Shown: positions 1 to 9,074, counted from the stretch's first letter. The stretch: DNA of 64,000 nucleotides from Hyphomicrobiales bacterium (GCA_002401155.1 NVSG01000002.1:1023-65022); one strand, 5' to 3'. The notes: generated from the sequence alone by a model not told the origin. A program made the numbers and translations.

Positions 1-458
1 ACAAGCGTGACACCAATTTGATCGGTCACCACTGTGTTAAACTTGCGTTTATCCGAAAAATCATCGGCCAGCGAATAAGGCGAGGCGTTTCCAATTCGGG
101 TTTCGTGAAGGAGTACAATCGGAGCTGATTTCGATAAATCTTGATCCTTCAAAAGATCATGAACCTGATAAACTTCTATAATTCGGTCATCGGTGGTTGG
201 GTCGGCTGATTCTTCATCACTGGACCAAGGCAATTCAACAGTGGTCAGTATTTGAAGCGCTTGCCAAAGCTGCGTCCAGTCCCCGACTTCCGGGTCAAGT
301 CCTGCCGCTTCAATGACTTTCATAATCTCTTCTTGCACAGCGTTCATATGGGCGGCCGTCACCTCAGTGCCGATAAGCCCACCGACCACATTTTCGTCTC
401 TGAAACCGCGCTTGTCACCGCCGATATCAATTGTGTCTGCACCATTAATGCGATCCAT
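1..458 (-). CDS. Tail fibre / collar-type protein, N-terminal part (runs off window)
   Basis: The frame is open from the ATG at 458 through position 1 (152 codons), so only the N-terminus is seen. It starts MDRINGADTID and contains an AHMNAVQEEIMKVIEAAG stretch typical of the N-terminal region of phage fibre or collar proteins in alphaproteobacterial prophages. The ATG overlaps the gp48 stop by 1 nt (TGATG), and its place after gp48 is that of the Mu fibre gene S (gp49). It probably mediates host attachment at the baseplate. The receptor-binding part lies beyond the window. Confidence 0.7.
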   Translation of the reverse strand, partial: MDRINGADTIDIGGDKRGFRDENVVGGLIGTEVTAAHMNAVQEEIMKVIEAAGLDPEVGDWTQLWQALQILTTVELPWSSDEESADPTTDDRIIEVYQVHDLLKDQDLSKSAPIVLLHETRIGNASPYSLADDFSDKRKFNTVVTDQIGVTL

Positions 459-1060
459 CAGGCCGCCTCCTCTAATGTGTATGAAAATACCGGCACGGTG
501 TGAGCGTGGGCTATGCGCCGCAACTCGCACTCAATGCCGGATAATATGAATTGACCAAGGGGATCGCCCGCTTGCGATGCTCCAGTTTTAAAATTTTCAA
601 AGCCGTTTAAAGCCAGTTTAACGCGCCATACAAACTGCTCACCGTCCGGTATCAAACGTTGCCCTGTTCTGAGCCTACCGGTCTTGCTCGGCCAGAATTC
701 TTCGATCTCGATCTCATAGCCAAGCTGGGAAGCAATGCTCAAAAGATAGGGTATTGATTGCCCGCCCATGGCTGTCCAGCGTTGGTGCGTCAGCTTCTGC
801 CGTGTGGCCAATGTGGGGTTATCAAGATCACGGCCGCAAAAGTCAGGGCCAAGCACTCTTTCAAAATCCGTTAGTAATTCCCGCGAAGTGCGCGGATCAA
901 ATTCATCCATCATCGCGGCCGCATCCAGTTCAAACCGGGCAAGGGCGGATGCAAAGGATTTCAGGATCGTATCGAGAACACCGCCGCGTTTCCCAAGCGC
1001 AAAACCGGGATGCAATTTACCAACCAGGCTAGCCAATATGGTTTCAGTTTTTCTGGTCAT
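458..1060 (-). CDS. Mu gp48-like baseplate/tail protein (DUF2313 family)
   Basis: A roughly 200-residue protein in the gp48 position, between the baseplate J-like gp47 and the fibre. The MTRKTETIL start at 1060 is chosen because it gives a 4-nt ATGA overlap with gp47; a start 15 nt upstream is also open. The family (YmfQ/DUF2313) is found in Mu-type contractile tails, where it links wedge proteins and fibre. A central FERVLGP and a late YEIEIEEF block fit that family. Family assignment comes from order plus sequence style and is fairly secure; the exact contact role is inferred. Confidence 0.8.
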   Translation of the reverse strand: MTRKTETILASLVGKLHPGFALGKRGGVLDTILKSFASALARFELDAAAMMDEFDPRTSRELLTDFERVLGPDFCGRDLDNPTLATRQKLTHQRWTAMGGQSIPYLLSIASQLGYEIEIEEFWPSKTGRLRTGQRLIPDGEQFVWRVKLALNGFENFKTGASQAGDPLGQFILSGIECELRRIAHAHTVPVFSYTLEEAA

Positions 1061-2202
1061 GCCGGATCCAACCAAGTAATAACGCCAGGCGTAGGATAGC
1101 CCTTATCATCAAGCACCAATTGCGCTGCCGGCACGGTCAGGTCATGGGCATATTCGCCGCCTGCAGAAGAGATTGCTTCAGATATTCTGGACGGTTCCAG
1201 AGTGGCCCCGATCGGGCCATTGTTAATCTCGTCCTCTTCGTCGCCAACCGTGGCAATGAAGCGGGAAAATGCCTCTGTTACCGCCGTGCGGATATCTTCT
1301 GTGTCCGGACGCAATCGAACAGAAATATCAATCGGCGTGACCACACCCGATAAAACAACCACATGGGCAGTTACCGGGCGCACACCAGTTGATGAATTCA
1401 ACGGCCCGAGATAGGTCAGCATGGCGTCCAACTCGTCTTCGATCGGCGCACGGCCAAATGCATCATCTACCCGCATGACCACAGCCACACCGACAGAACC
1501 GCGACCAAACCAGCCGGGCAATGTGCGCACGGCTTCCACGTCAAATGCACGGCCGATCCAGTAAGGATAATCAAAACCAGCTCCACCGTGACCACGTTGA
1601 CGAATGCGTGTAAGAGTTGCCGACTGGACGCTTGCCAGACTTTCGATATCGGAGCCACCGGCCGTGCCTTCAGGCCCAACCAGAACCGTGGCTATTTCAG
1701 GAAACGGGGCAACCGTCGCAAGACCGATATCGGCTTCAACATTGCCATCCAATCCAGCCACAACTGCAGTCACTGCGATATCGACAGAGCCACCCACCCC
1801 AATGATCACCAGATCATTACTAAGAAACGTCACGCCGTCTGAAACGGCAAATTCTGTCAGGGCTGGAATATTTGTGCCGGCCTCGCCCTCAATAACCAGC
1901 GTACCCACCGCCTTGGTTGCTGCGCGGCGCGGCACGCCCCAGATACCGGCATGGCGCAAAATAAACTCATCCTCGGCCGTATCTGGAAACCATTGCCTTG
2001 CCCACCAGCTCAAATGGTCGTGCAATTGACGGATTTCCAGAGATACCGCCCGAATGATCTGGGCGAACACGCCACGGGCCGATCGAACGGCTCTTGAAAT
2101 CGCAAGGGGATCGACCAAAGGCTTGATTATTTGCAGACCACTTTCCAGCGTGCCGGCAATACGGGCTGCAATCTCTTTGGCTGGGGGGATCGGCCAGGGC
2201 AT
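1057..2202 (-). CDS. Mu gp47-like baseplate J protein
   Basis: A 381-residue protein of the baseplate J-like family, which forms the wedge of contractile-tail baseplates. The N-terminal third carries the QWFPDTAEDEFILRHAGIWG block, followed by a beta-rich domain with GTAGGSDIESLASVQ, the typical J-domain signature (GGxDxES). The C-terminal domain has PIDISVRLRPDTEDIRTAVTEAF, also typical. Its length fits the family. The TAATG/ATGA overlaps on both sides place it in one translationally coupled operon with gp46 and gp48. Confidence 0.9.
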   Translation of the reverse strand: MPWPIPPAKEIAARIAGTLESGLQIIKPLVDPLAISRAVRSARGVFAQIIRAVSLEIRQLHDHLSWWARQWFPDTAEDEFILRHAGIWGVPRRAATKAVGTLVIEGEAGTNIPALTEFAVSDGVTFLSNDLVIIGVGGSVDIAVTAVVAGLDGNVEADIGLATVAPFPEIATVLVGPEGTAGGSDIESLASVQSATLTRIRQRGHGGAGFDYPYWIGRAFDVEAVRTLPGWFGRGSVGVAVVMRVDDAFGRAPIEDELDAMLTYLGPLNSSTGVRPVTAHVVVLSGVVTPIDISVRLRPDTEDIRTAVTEAFSRFIATVGDEEDEINNGPIGATLEPSRISEAISSAGGEYAHDLTVPAAQLVLDDKGYPTPGVITWLDPA

Positions 2203-2675
2203 TAGTTCACCGCCCTTGTAAGATTGATCGCACTGTCTTCAATCAATATTCGATAGCCCATGCGGCCGGTTGACGAATTGCTTTCGAGCCATTGCGTATC
2301 GATCTCGGCTGGATAACCGGTTTCAATCTCTGCCCATTCAAGCGATTCTTCTAGCCAGAATTGGAATAATAGCCTGGTGACTTCGGTTTCCTTGGCGCGG
2401 TCCAGTAGCCAACAGCGCGCACCCGTGCGCTCGCCTTTTGGATCAAGCGCATCACAAGGGCCACCGCGCAGTTCTGAATAAGAGGCAGGGGTTAGAAATT
2501 TACTGCGACCAACCGGTAATGGATCGTCCGGCTCAGCACGTCTGTCCAAACCAACCGATATCAAGATTGCAGGGATCGGAGTTTCATCCATCAGCAGATC
2601 GCCGTCCGCACCGATCTCGAGATCGCATCGGCGGGCATCATTATCGTAAATGAGGGCTGCATCGAAGAATGACAT
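2202..2675 (-). CDS. Mu gp46 (W-like) baseplate wedge protein
   Basis: A 157-residue member of the phage GP46 family (gpW/gp25-like baseplate lysozyme fold, no enzymatic role expected). It begins with a DAALIYDNDARRCDLEIGADGDLL block and has a central GPCDALDPKGERTGARCWLLDRA stretch that is characteristic of gp46. It overlaps gp47 by 1 nt. In Mu-type tails it sits in the baseplate wedge next to gp45 and gp47. A short non-coding gap with a palindrome (2712-2729) separates it from gp45. Confidence 0.88.
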   Translation of the reverse strand: MSFFDAALIYDNDARRCDLEIGADGDLLMDETPIPAILISVGLDRRAEPDDPLPVGRSKFLTPASYSELRGGPCDALDPKGERTGARCWLLDRAKETEVTRLLFQFWLEESLEWAEIETGYPAEIDTQWLESNSSTGRMGYRILIEDSAINLTRAVN

Positions 2676-2711
2676 GATGGCGAACCTATCGCGCGCGCGT
2701 GACCATGTTCA

Positions 2712-2729
2712 TGCCTGCCCCGGCAGGCA
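2712..2729. repeat. Palindrome TGCCTGCC-NN-GGCAGGCA, copy 1
   Basis: Eight-bp perfect arms around a CC spacer lie in the gap between gp45 and gp46. The same core, preceded by TTCA, recurs at 15441-15478 and 23421-23438. This copy is followed by further GCAGGCAG repeats. The three copies differ in the central dinucleotide and in how far the stem extends. Confidence 0.8.
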
Positions 2730-2745
2730 GGAGTGCAGGCAGAGG

Positions 2746-3282
2746 TTAATCCTGTTGTGGGTTTGGCGGTGGTCCGGCAGGGTGAGCGTGAACGTTGTAT
2801 TTATCGCGCATTTCCTGCATCGAGCCATTTTTATCGGACACATCGCCGGTGCACACAAAATCTCCGACCACTTTCGTTATCACCGCGGTAATGGTGACAC
2901 CTGTGTCCGTGGTGATATTGACCGTTGCGCCGGTGGAAATATCAAGCGAACCACCGGCCGTCATGATCGCCTTATCACCATGCTCGTTATAAAAACCAAC
3001 TTCACCCGGCTTTAATTCTCCAAGGCGCTTGCTTGGATTAGCTATGGGCAAAATGACCATATCCCCCTCATCACCGCCAATGGCAAGCACTACGCCAAGT
3101 GCGCCATCTTCCGGCACGTGGCTGGCAAAGCCATAGGGCTGCATCACTTCCACATCATCGCGCCAGATGCCTTCAGCAATTTCGATTGAGGCGGTTTGGG
3201 TTTCCCCATCATCCTTAAAATTTTTCAAATTTCCCCGGCGTATCATACCGCGCAAATTACCGGCTGTTTCATCATCCATCAT
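2746..3282 (-). CDS. Mu gp45-like baseplate spike / assembly protein V
   Basis: An approximately 178-residue protein of the phage baseplate assembly protein V (gp45) family, the central spike that punctures the outer membrane. The N-terminal OB-like part has IWRDDVEVMQPYGFASHVP; the C-terminal part is a beta-helical repeat region (GGSLDISTGATVNITTDTGV) and ends with HAHPAGPPPNP. The HxH pair matches the metal-binding tip of such spikes. The ATG at 3282 is preferred; a TTG 12 nt upstream is also open. The gene directly follows the gp44 stop. Confidence 0.88.
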   Translation of the reverse strand: MMDDETAGNLRGMIRRGNLKNFKDDGETQTASIEIAEGIWRDDVEVMQPYGFASHVPEDGALGVVLAIGGDEGDMVILPIANPSKRLGELKPGEVGFYNEHGDKAIMTAGGSLDISTGATVNITTDTGVTITAVITKVVGDFVCTGDVSDKNGSMQEMRDKYNVHAHPAGPPPNPQQD

Positions 3283-3294
3283 AATGACTTTCAA

Positions 3295-4503
3295 TCAAAG
3301 TGCTCTGGCGGTGCCATCGAGTGGCCCTGATTTTTTCTTGCCGCGTTTGCTATTTTTTCGGCGATTACCCACGGATTTTTTGTCGAAGGCTTCGGGTGAC
3401 ATAACCGTCATTTCTGTGATCTCGCCCTCGTCTTCGGCGTAACGATAGGCAATCCGCGATATCAACATGTCCCTGTTAATGCCCTGAAAGGCGTCATTCA
3501 CATTGGGCAGTTGATTGACCTTCCACAATATTCCATTGACGGAATAACTGTGCACGGTGACTGTCACTTCCTCGCCATTGGCCCTTGCTGCACGTGATCG
3601 AAAATCCGCTTCGTCCTGCGCGCCCTGTTTGCTTGGCTGGCTTTTGGTCAAATGTACTTTCGGGCGGTGGCGTGTAATCTCCGGGTCTTTGGTCCGGCCG
3701 GTAATCGCAATGCCCTTTCGCTCACGCGTCGTGGCCGAGCCATCGCCCAGCGCCCGCGCCTCGCCATCAAGTGCCGGATCGCCCGGTTTCAGTTTGGCCT
3801 TGCGTTTTTTCCGGCGTCCTTCAGCTTTTTCAGATTGGCCCCGGACAATCGTTTCAGAATGCCGGCGCTCATGGCTGTAATGGCCACTGGATGAAAGGAT
3901 ATTTCCCGGCAGGGTGAGATCGCCCGGTGCCTTTTCTTTACCGCTGCGGGTGATGACAATGCCGCCCTTACCATCGGAAGTAACCAGCGCGTGGCGTTGT
4001 CTTGCACCCTTCTCGATGGCCGACAGGGCGGTTTCCGCAACCCCTATCGGATAGCGCGGGAATGGCTCTCCGGTATCAATTTCAGTTTTGACGGTCAGGT
4101 CGAACGGTGCGGCGATCTTCTTGGCAGCATCTTCCAGTTTGATATTTTTGAATTCGCCGGGCCCATCAGGTGCAGCGGCGCTGTCCACCAGATCGCCGCT
4201 CTTATCGCGACCGGAAATCGTGACTTCGCCAAACTCCGCATCAATATCCACATCAACATTCTCAATCCAGCCTACCAATATCAATTCACCCTCGAGGTAG
4301 ATTTCGAGGCCCGGCCCCGGCCGCATCTGAAACAGGGGCGGCGGTGATGCATAATCAAAGCTTGCAATGGCTCTGGTCGCATCGCGCAGGGTAAACGAAA
4401 ATGTCCCGGCAAAATCCTGCAGATCACGAGTAACCTCGGCAATGGTCCATGCATCGAAGGTTCCAACGCCCTCAATTTCCAGCCTAAATTTGCGCGTGGC
4501 CAT
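3295..4503 (-). CDS. Mu gp44 (P-like) baseplate hub protein
   Basis: A 402-residue protein of the Mu gpP / late-control-D family, which forms the hub under the tail tube. It begins with a beta-rich segment (FRLEIEGVGTFDAW) and has the typical GRDKSGDLVDSAA motif near residue 110, followed by an AAKKIAAPFDLTV stretch. The C-terminal third is highly basic and lysine-rich. It overlaps gp43 by 1 nt and is followed directly by gp45, as in Mu. Function in baseplate assembly is by family. Confidence 0.9.
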   Translation of the reverse strand: MATRKFRLEIEGVGTFDAWTIAEVTRDLQDFAGTFSFTLRDATRAIASFDYASPPPLFQMRPGPGLEIYLEGELILVGWIENVDVDIDAEFGEVTISGRDKSGDLVDSAAAPDGPGEFKNIKLEDAAKKIAAPFDLTVKTEIDTGEPFPRYPIGVAETALSAIEKGARQRHALVTSDGKGGIVITRSGKEKAPGDLTLPGNILSSSGHYSHERRHSETIVRGQSEKAEGRRKKRKAKLKPGDPALDGEARALGDGSATTRERKGIAITGRTKDPEITRHRPKVHLTKSQPSKQGAQDEADFRSRAARANGEEVTVTVHSYSVNGILWKVNQLPNVNDAFQGINRDMLISRIAYRYAEDEGEITEMTVMSPEAFDKKSVGNRRKNSKRGKKKSGPLDGTARAL

Positions 4504-5750
4504 CAGCGCAAGACCTCGAGCGCGCCGGATGAAAGCAAGGCCGGATTGCGCGGCCGATTTCTGGAAACAATACTGGCGTGGCCTTCCTCAACCAATGCCG
4601 GGTCATCGCCATAATAGTGATTTGCAACTAAAAATGCATCGGTTTCCGTTTCCAACTCCACCCGAAGAACCGCAGGCAGACGGCCAATCGCTTCGTTGAT
4701 ATCGCTGGCGGCCGCATGCTTTGCCTCGATCACGGTGCGCAACAGATCACTAGCCGCTGCAACGCTGGACGTGGTGGAAAGGGAAACCAGATTTTCCTCG
4801 ATTGCGCTGGCTGTCTCGGCAATCCGGCCGCGCAATGCAGTGGCACTGTCGCGGGCCTCGTGCTCGATGATGGTCGATAATTGCAGGGCTGCAGAAAATG
4901 GAAAGACGCAAGAAGCAATAATAATTGCTTTGTCGGTTGGTGATGGCGCCAGCGTTGCGTTGGCAGTGAGACTGGCAGTGACATCAAGCAACTGGGATAC
5001 TGCAATATCTGCAGCAAGACCGGTTATTGCCGCCGCTTCAGCTGCAGGCGCTACTGGTGAAGTTCCCCCCCAATCCGGCACTGCATCAAACCCAAGATCA
5101 AGCGAGGCTGACAAATTGTCATAAAGCGCCAGCCCATCGGCCGGAATGGCCAAAAACTGATTGGCAAGATCGACAATTTCAAAAGCATTGACCTCTGCAA
5201 AGGCCTCACGAATAATCCGGTTTGAGCGTTGCAGCGCTTTAAACCGGACCCTCGACAATGTGCTTCCCTCAGCGCGTCGAATCAAGCCTCGTGCCGGCGC
5301 AATCAATGATCGGGCGACAAATAGCAGTTTCGATATGGTCGAACCGCCATAGGCAGCACCGCCGCCGAAACCTATCTTTTTGAAACTGACAACAAACCGA
5401 ACAACCCGCAATTCGCGATCGGAAAATGAAATATCGGCCGTGCCATCGATGAGCACGCGCATGCCACCCAGCCACGGGTGGATCAGTTGTCCTGGTCCCG
5501 GCCGTTCAAATGCTTTTTCAAACATCTTGGCTTTGGCGATATAATCATCACCAATATAAAGTCCCTCGCACGTAACGATCTGTTGAGCTTTTCCCGTATC
5601 ATCATAGGCAGCGATATCGATGCCCGGAAACAAATGCTCAGCAATCCTGCGACCGGGTTCAATCGATGTATCCGGCATATGGAAATCGAGGCCACGATAT
5701 ACTGCTGGCATTAGACCAGGCAATAAATCCGATAAGCTATCCCAAATCAT
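4503..5750 (-). CDS. Mu gp43 (N-like) DNA circularisation / tail protein
   Basis: A 415-residue protein whose N-terminus matches the DNA circulation N-terminal family (Mu gpN, a baseplate protein despite the domain name). The first 120 residues include FHMPDTSIEPGRRIAEHLFPG and YIAKAKMFEKAFE followed by GQLIHPWLGGMRVL, diagnostic for this family. The remainder is alanine-rich and largely helical. It starts 4 nt inside the tape-measure stop (ATGA) and ends on the gp44 start. Confidence 0.87.
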   Translation of the reverse strand: MIWDSLSDLLPGLMPAVYRGLDFHMPDTSIEPGRRIAEHLFPGIDIAAYDDTGKAQQIVTCEGLYIGDDYIAKAKMFEKAFERPGPGQLIHPWLGGMRVLIDGTADISFSDRELRVVRFVVSFKKIGFGGGAAYGGSTISKLLFVARSLIAPARGLIRRAEGSTLSRVRFKALQRSNRIIREAFAEVNAFEIVDLANQFLAIPADGLALYDNLSASLDLGFDAVPDWGGTSPVAPAAEAAAITGLAADIAVSQLLDVTASLTANATLAPSPTDKAIIIASCVFPFSAALQLSTIIEHEARDSATALRGRIAETASAIEENLVSLSTTSSVAAASDLLRTVIEAKHAAASDINEAIGRLPAVLRVELETETDAFLVANHYYGDDPALVEEGHASIVSRNRPRNPALLSSGALEVLR

Positions 5751-8044
5751 GGGCTACCAACCGTTCTGCCAGCATTGATCGGCACTTTGGAATTTGCGCT
5801 TTGGGTAGACGTGACCTTGCCCGGACCCTCAACCTTAATTGTGATTTGACCGCCAACCTGTACGTTGGATCGCTGGCTGATTGGTGAAACACCAGTAGGG
5901 CCTATTGCGGGTTTTCTTGTATTTGAAGCATCTAGGCCTCTCCACGCGCCTTCAGGTCCGTAACTTTCTGGATCGCCGGGTTTCTTTTTACTCCCGCCGC
6001 CAAACCATGATGGCAGGCTTGGCCAGCTTATGCCAGAAAACCACCCTATCAAATCATTGATGCTGTCCTTGATGCCTTGAATCGCTCCATCGAGAGTCGC
6101 CCCAAGCGCCGACCAGTCAATCGTCAAATCCATGTCGAGCAGGTCGCCAACCGTTTTAAGAATACTATTTAGCAAATCACCGATCGAGCTAAACACTTCC
6201 TCGCCCGTTCCGGCAAGAACATCCCATTCAATCGGCTTGCCGCTGATTAAGTTAAACAATTGCTGCAGGCCTTCAACCAGATAATTAATGGTATCCACCA
6301 ACAGTTTCAAACCTGCAGCTGCAGTACCGAGCGAGTTACCGGCGAACTGACCTAAAATCTCACCCAGCCCTCTTGCCGCATCGCTGCTGATCTCGACAGA
6401 GAAAAGGCTCAATAACGATTTTGACATTGATAATATGTTCTCAGCCACATTGCCGATCGGACCCGCCAACTCGGTCAAAGGCCCGAGCGCGGGCCCCAGC
6501 TCAGCCATGAAGCCTTCACCGAAACCACTGCCGAAACTTTTCAGCACTTCCCAGCTCGCCTGCAGGTCTGAAACTAAGCCATCAAAATACGGCGCGACCT
6601 TATCCCAATTCTTCATGATCAGGATTGCACCGCCCACCAGTAGCGCGATGGTCAGACCGATCGGCGAGAATGCGGCAGCAAATAATGAAGCCACAACGCC
6701 GATGCCGGTCGCCACTGCCGGCAGCACAAATCCGAGAATGCCAAGCCCCATTGCAGCAATCAGACCAGCCGCGGCAAAACTTAGAATTTCATTCTTCGCG
6801 CCTGGCACATCGCTTTCCAGACCCTGCATATAGGATCGCAATTCCAGCAAATGCTTATTGACCTTTGGCAACCAAGAATTAAACGCATCGCCGAAATCAC
6901 GCGCCGACTGGATCCCCAGCTCTGTGAATATTTTACGTTGGCTGGCCGGGCCGTCCATCTGGATTTCAAAATCTGTCTGGATCACATCAGCACCGGCTGC
7001 GTCTACCGACGCCTTGATCCGTTTATATTCGTCGATATTGGCAAGGAATGGCAGCAAGAACGCCTTGACCTGCTGATCTCCGAACAGTTCAGCCAGCTTG
7101 CCGGCAGCGCCGATCCGTTCTAGCTGCTCGTTGACAATTTTAAGGGCATCAGCTCCTTCAATGCCGTTGGCCTTGGCTTCGGCCATCAATTTTGCCACCA
7201 CTTTTGCGGATACGCCTGTCAAATCTTCGGTCTTGGCAATCACCGCCTCGATCGGATTAATTCCTTTGACGGCGGCGTCCTGCATCACTGCCAGAATATC
7301 AACGCCACTATCGGCAAATCGTTTGACCGTGTCCGGAGCCAATACTTTCTGCAGGAAGTTCTGGAAATTGTTCGCAGCCTGTGCCGGATCGGATGCGCCC
7401 AGAATGGCAATCTGTAGGCCACTGGCGAGCATTGAGACCGCTTCCTGTCCTTTGATGCCAAAGCCTGCCAATTGCGCTGTCAGTGCCGGGAAATACTTGG
7501 CCATTTCCTTCAGCTCGAAGCGACCTTCCTTGCCGGCGACAACCAGCTTGCCCAGAGCATCTTCCATTTGGCTGGCAGGAACATCGAGATTTTTGGAAAG
7601 CGCAAAGGCTACTTTACCGATATCGGTAATATCGGCAGTGGCGGCTTTGGCCGATTTCGATATTGACGGCATGAGTTGATCGATCAGCGCGTCGCTCAAA
7701 CCTGCCTGTCTCAATTGGCCCGCGGTACCGGACACATCTTCGGAATATTGCGCCGTAAGCAGTGCCAGATCCTCATAGGCCGATCGCTGGCTTGCAATCC
7801 AGGCATCAACCTCTGTTCGGGCAATACCCGAGGTCACAGCGATATCTCTTAAATTCTGGTCAAACTTTGCAGCTTCAGCTGCAGGACCGGCAAATGTAAT
7901 GCCGGCGATAATCCCGGCCACCGAGCCGATGCGTTTAGCAGCCGAACCAAGACGGTTCAACCCGCGCATGATACCGCGAAGCTTGCCAGAAAAACGATCC
8001 CTCAGGCGTACAAAGACGGAAAGGTCCATACTTGAACTGCTCAA
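5747..8044 (-). CDS. Tail tape measure protein (Mu gp42-like)
   Basis: About 765 residues; sets tail length and is probably ejected with the DNA. An N-terminal phage tape-measure domain (DRFSGKLRGIMRGLNRLGSAAKRIG) is followed by a long alanine-rich helical part. Hydrophobic glycine-rich segments lie around residues 430-490, and the C-terminus is proline/glycine-rich. A TTG start at 8044 is chosen: it follows an AAGGAG with 8 nt spacing and overlaps the stop of the frameshifted chaperone extension by 4 nt (TTGA). A GTG at 8053 sits too close to the ribosome binding site. Confidence 0.9.
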   Translation of the reverse strand: MSSSSMDLSVFVRLRDRFSGKLRGIMRGLNRLGSAAKRIGSVAGIIAGITFAGPAAEAAKFDQNLRDIAVTSGIARTEVDAWIASQRSAYEDLALLTAQYSEDVSGTAGQLRQAGLSDALIDQLMPSISKSAKAATADITDIGKVAFALSKNLDVPASQMEDALGKLVVAGKEGRFELKEMAKYFPALTAQLAGFGIKGQEAVSMLASGLQIAILGASDPAQAANNFQNFLQKVLAPDTVKRFADSGVDILAVMQDAAVKGINPIEAVIAKTEDLTGVSAKVVAKLMAEAKANGIEGADALKIVNEQLERIGAAGKLAELFGDQQVKAFLLPFLANIDEYKRIKASVDAAGADVIQTDFEIQMDGPASQRKIFTELGIQSARDFGDAFNSWLPKVNKHLLELRSYMQGLESDVPGAKNEILSFAAAGLIAAMGLGILGFVLPAVATGIGVVASLFAAAFSPIGLTIALLVGGAILIMKNWDKVAPYFDGLVSDLQASWEVLKSFGSGFGEGFMAELGPALGPLTELAGPIGNVAENILSMSKSLLSLFSVEISSDAARGLGEILGQFAGNSLGTAAAGLKLLVDTINYLVEGLQQLFNLISGKPIEWDVLAGTGEEVFSSIGDLLNSILKTVGDLLDMDLTIDWSALGATLDGAIQGIKDSINDLIGWFSGISWPSLPSWFGGGSKKKPGDPESYGPEGAWRGLDASNTRKPAIGPTGVSPISQRSNVQVGGQITIKVEGPGKVTSTQSANSKVPINAGRTVGSP

Positions 8045-8202
8045 CTTTCCCACTCCTTTTCCAGCCCGCGGCCGGCCATAATAGTGTCAAACCAATAGGT
8101 GATATCGTCGGCGGTGAATGCATCCAGCTCGTGGGCTGTAAACCCGGTGGATGCCGCAATTATGCCTAACCAGCCTTGGTGGTCTTCAGGCCAGTCGAGG
8201 TA
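8041..8202 (-). CDS. Tail chaperone C-terminal extension, reached by -1 frameshift
   Basis: This frame has no start of its own. It continues from the chaperone gene after a slip on A AAT TTT (8202-8208), giving 53 extra residues: YLDWPEDHQGWLG..., then AHELDAFTADDITYWFDTIM, ending GRGLEKEWES. It has the acidic and aromatic helical character of lambda T-type extensions and clearly looks coding. The fused product would be about 203 residues, against 161 for the unshifted one. Its stop overlaps the TTG start of the tape measure. In lambda-type systems the extension binds the tape measure and recruits tail-tube subunits. Confidence 0.8.
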   Translation of the reverse strand, partial: YLDWPEDHQGWLGIIAASTGFTAHELDAFTADDITYWFDTIMAGRGLEKEWES

Positions 8203-8651
8203 AAATTTGCCAATACTTGACCAACCGCATTCGTATCCGAGATATCCATCAGTTCATCGAGCCGATTAGCCACCGCCTGATTAAGCCGGGCCATACGGGC
8301 AAGGGCCGTTGCTGACATCATTTCGTCGCTGGCAGAACCAATCACCCGGCGATCAACACCGTTCAGCCTGTGCAAATTCAGAGTAGAAAACAGGCGGGTT
8401 TTGATCTTGCCGTTTTTCTTGGTTTTCATAGGGACAGAATATTTAAGTGGCAGAGTGACTGAACCGTCTGCATTGAGGATTGCGCGCGACGGCAAGCGAT
8501 CCTTGGGATCGATATCCAAATCCTCGTCAACCACATCGGTATCAATTGTCAAAGGTGTTACAGTTTTTGTGTCTTCATCCACGATGATTTCGTCATCGAG
8601 ATTGATATCAATTTCAGACGTTGTCTTGCTGTTCTTGTTTTCCATATTCAT
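8166..8651 (-). CDS. Tail assembly chaperone, short form (Mu gp41-like)
   Basis: A 161-residue protein between the tube and tape-measure genes, the position of the tail assembly chaperone (lambda G analogue, Mu gp41). The first 60 residues are very acidic (DLDIDPKDRLPS follows a run of Asp/Glu/Thr). The rest contains an LKYSVPMKTKKNGKIKTRLF segment and a helical LARMARLNQAVANRLDEL. Near its end it carries a canonical slippery heptamer, so a fraction of ribosomes should make a longer fusion. A good ATG with upstream spacing is at 8651. Confidence 0.82.
   Translation of the reverse strand: MNMENKNSKTTSEIDINLDDEIIVDEDTKTVTPLTIDTDVVDEDLDIDPKDRLPSRAILNADGSVTLPLKYSVPMKTKKNGKIKTRLFSTLNLHRLNGVDRRVIGSASDEMMSATALARMARLNQAVANRLDELMDISDTNAVGQVLANFTSTGLKTTKAG
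8202..8208 (-). promoter_or_regulatory. Slippery heptamer A AAT TTT for -1 ribosomal frameshift
   Basis: On the minus strand the chaperone reading frame is GCA AAT TTT ACC, so the heptamer is in the exact X XXY YYZ register. Slipping -1 re-pairs as AAA TTT and continues TAC CTC GAC TGG into an open frame of 53 codons. Register was checked from the start at 8651 (443 nt to the first A, remainder 2). No stimulatory stem-loop was established. Confidence 0.8.
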
Positions 8652-8701
8652 TGTCCTGGTTGGTTAAAATGAATGTCAATCGGCGCATTAGCGCCGGTCA
8701 A

Positions 8702-9061
8702 CTATAGTATTTCGATTGCGGCAGAGGCGGACCATTTGAGCTCGATGTCGCCACCGTCTCCGCCAGTAATGTCCGGAATGTCACCCGACAAAAAAGCGTC
8801 ACCAAAAATATAGGACTGACCGGTATCGCAGATCACCTGCAGTTCGCCTTCAGAAGAGTCCCACGTATTGCCCCAACGCTGTCCACGCTCAAGATGGGTT
8901 TTGACCGTCACTTCCGAACCCTGAAACTCTTGGGCGCGAGCGACTTTGCGGCCATAGGTGACGGGGTTGTTCATAATCCCGCCAAGTCTCATCTTGGAAC
9001 CTTTTTCGACGGGTATATTACGGCCGCGCCATACGATATCGATAATACCTAAAACTTGCAT
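8702..9061 (-). CDS. Mu-type tail tube protein (gpM, gp40)
   Basis: A 119-residue protein in the tail-tube family of Mu (gpM). It has the NIPVEKGSKMRLGG block near the N-terminus, a VARAQEFQGSEVTVKTHL central strand-rich segment and the terminal CDTGQSYIFGDAFLSG motif, all typical. It sits between the sheath and the tail chaperone, as expected for the inner tube that polymerises inside the contractile sheath. Length agrees with the family. Confidence 0.9.
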   Translation of the reverse strand: MQVLGIIDIVWRGRNIPVEKGSKMRLGGIMNNPVTYGRKVARAQEFQGSEVTVKTHLERGQRWGNTWDSSEGELQVICDTGQSYIFGDAFLSGDIPDITGGDGGDIELKWSASAAIEIL

Positions 9062-9074
9062 TTAACCGGCCCTC

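Noticed and set aside
7935-8159. Frame opened by an ATT-region start between chaperone and tape measure
   Set aside because: It lies in the third frame; the -1 frame with Trp/Asp-rich sequence is clearly the coding one here.
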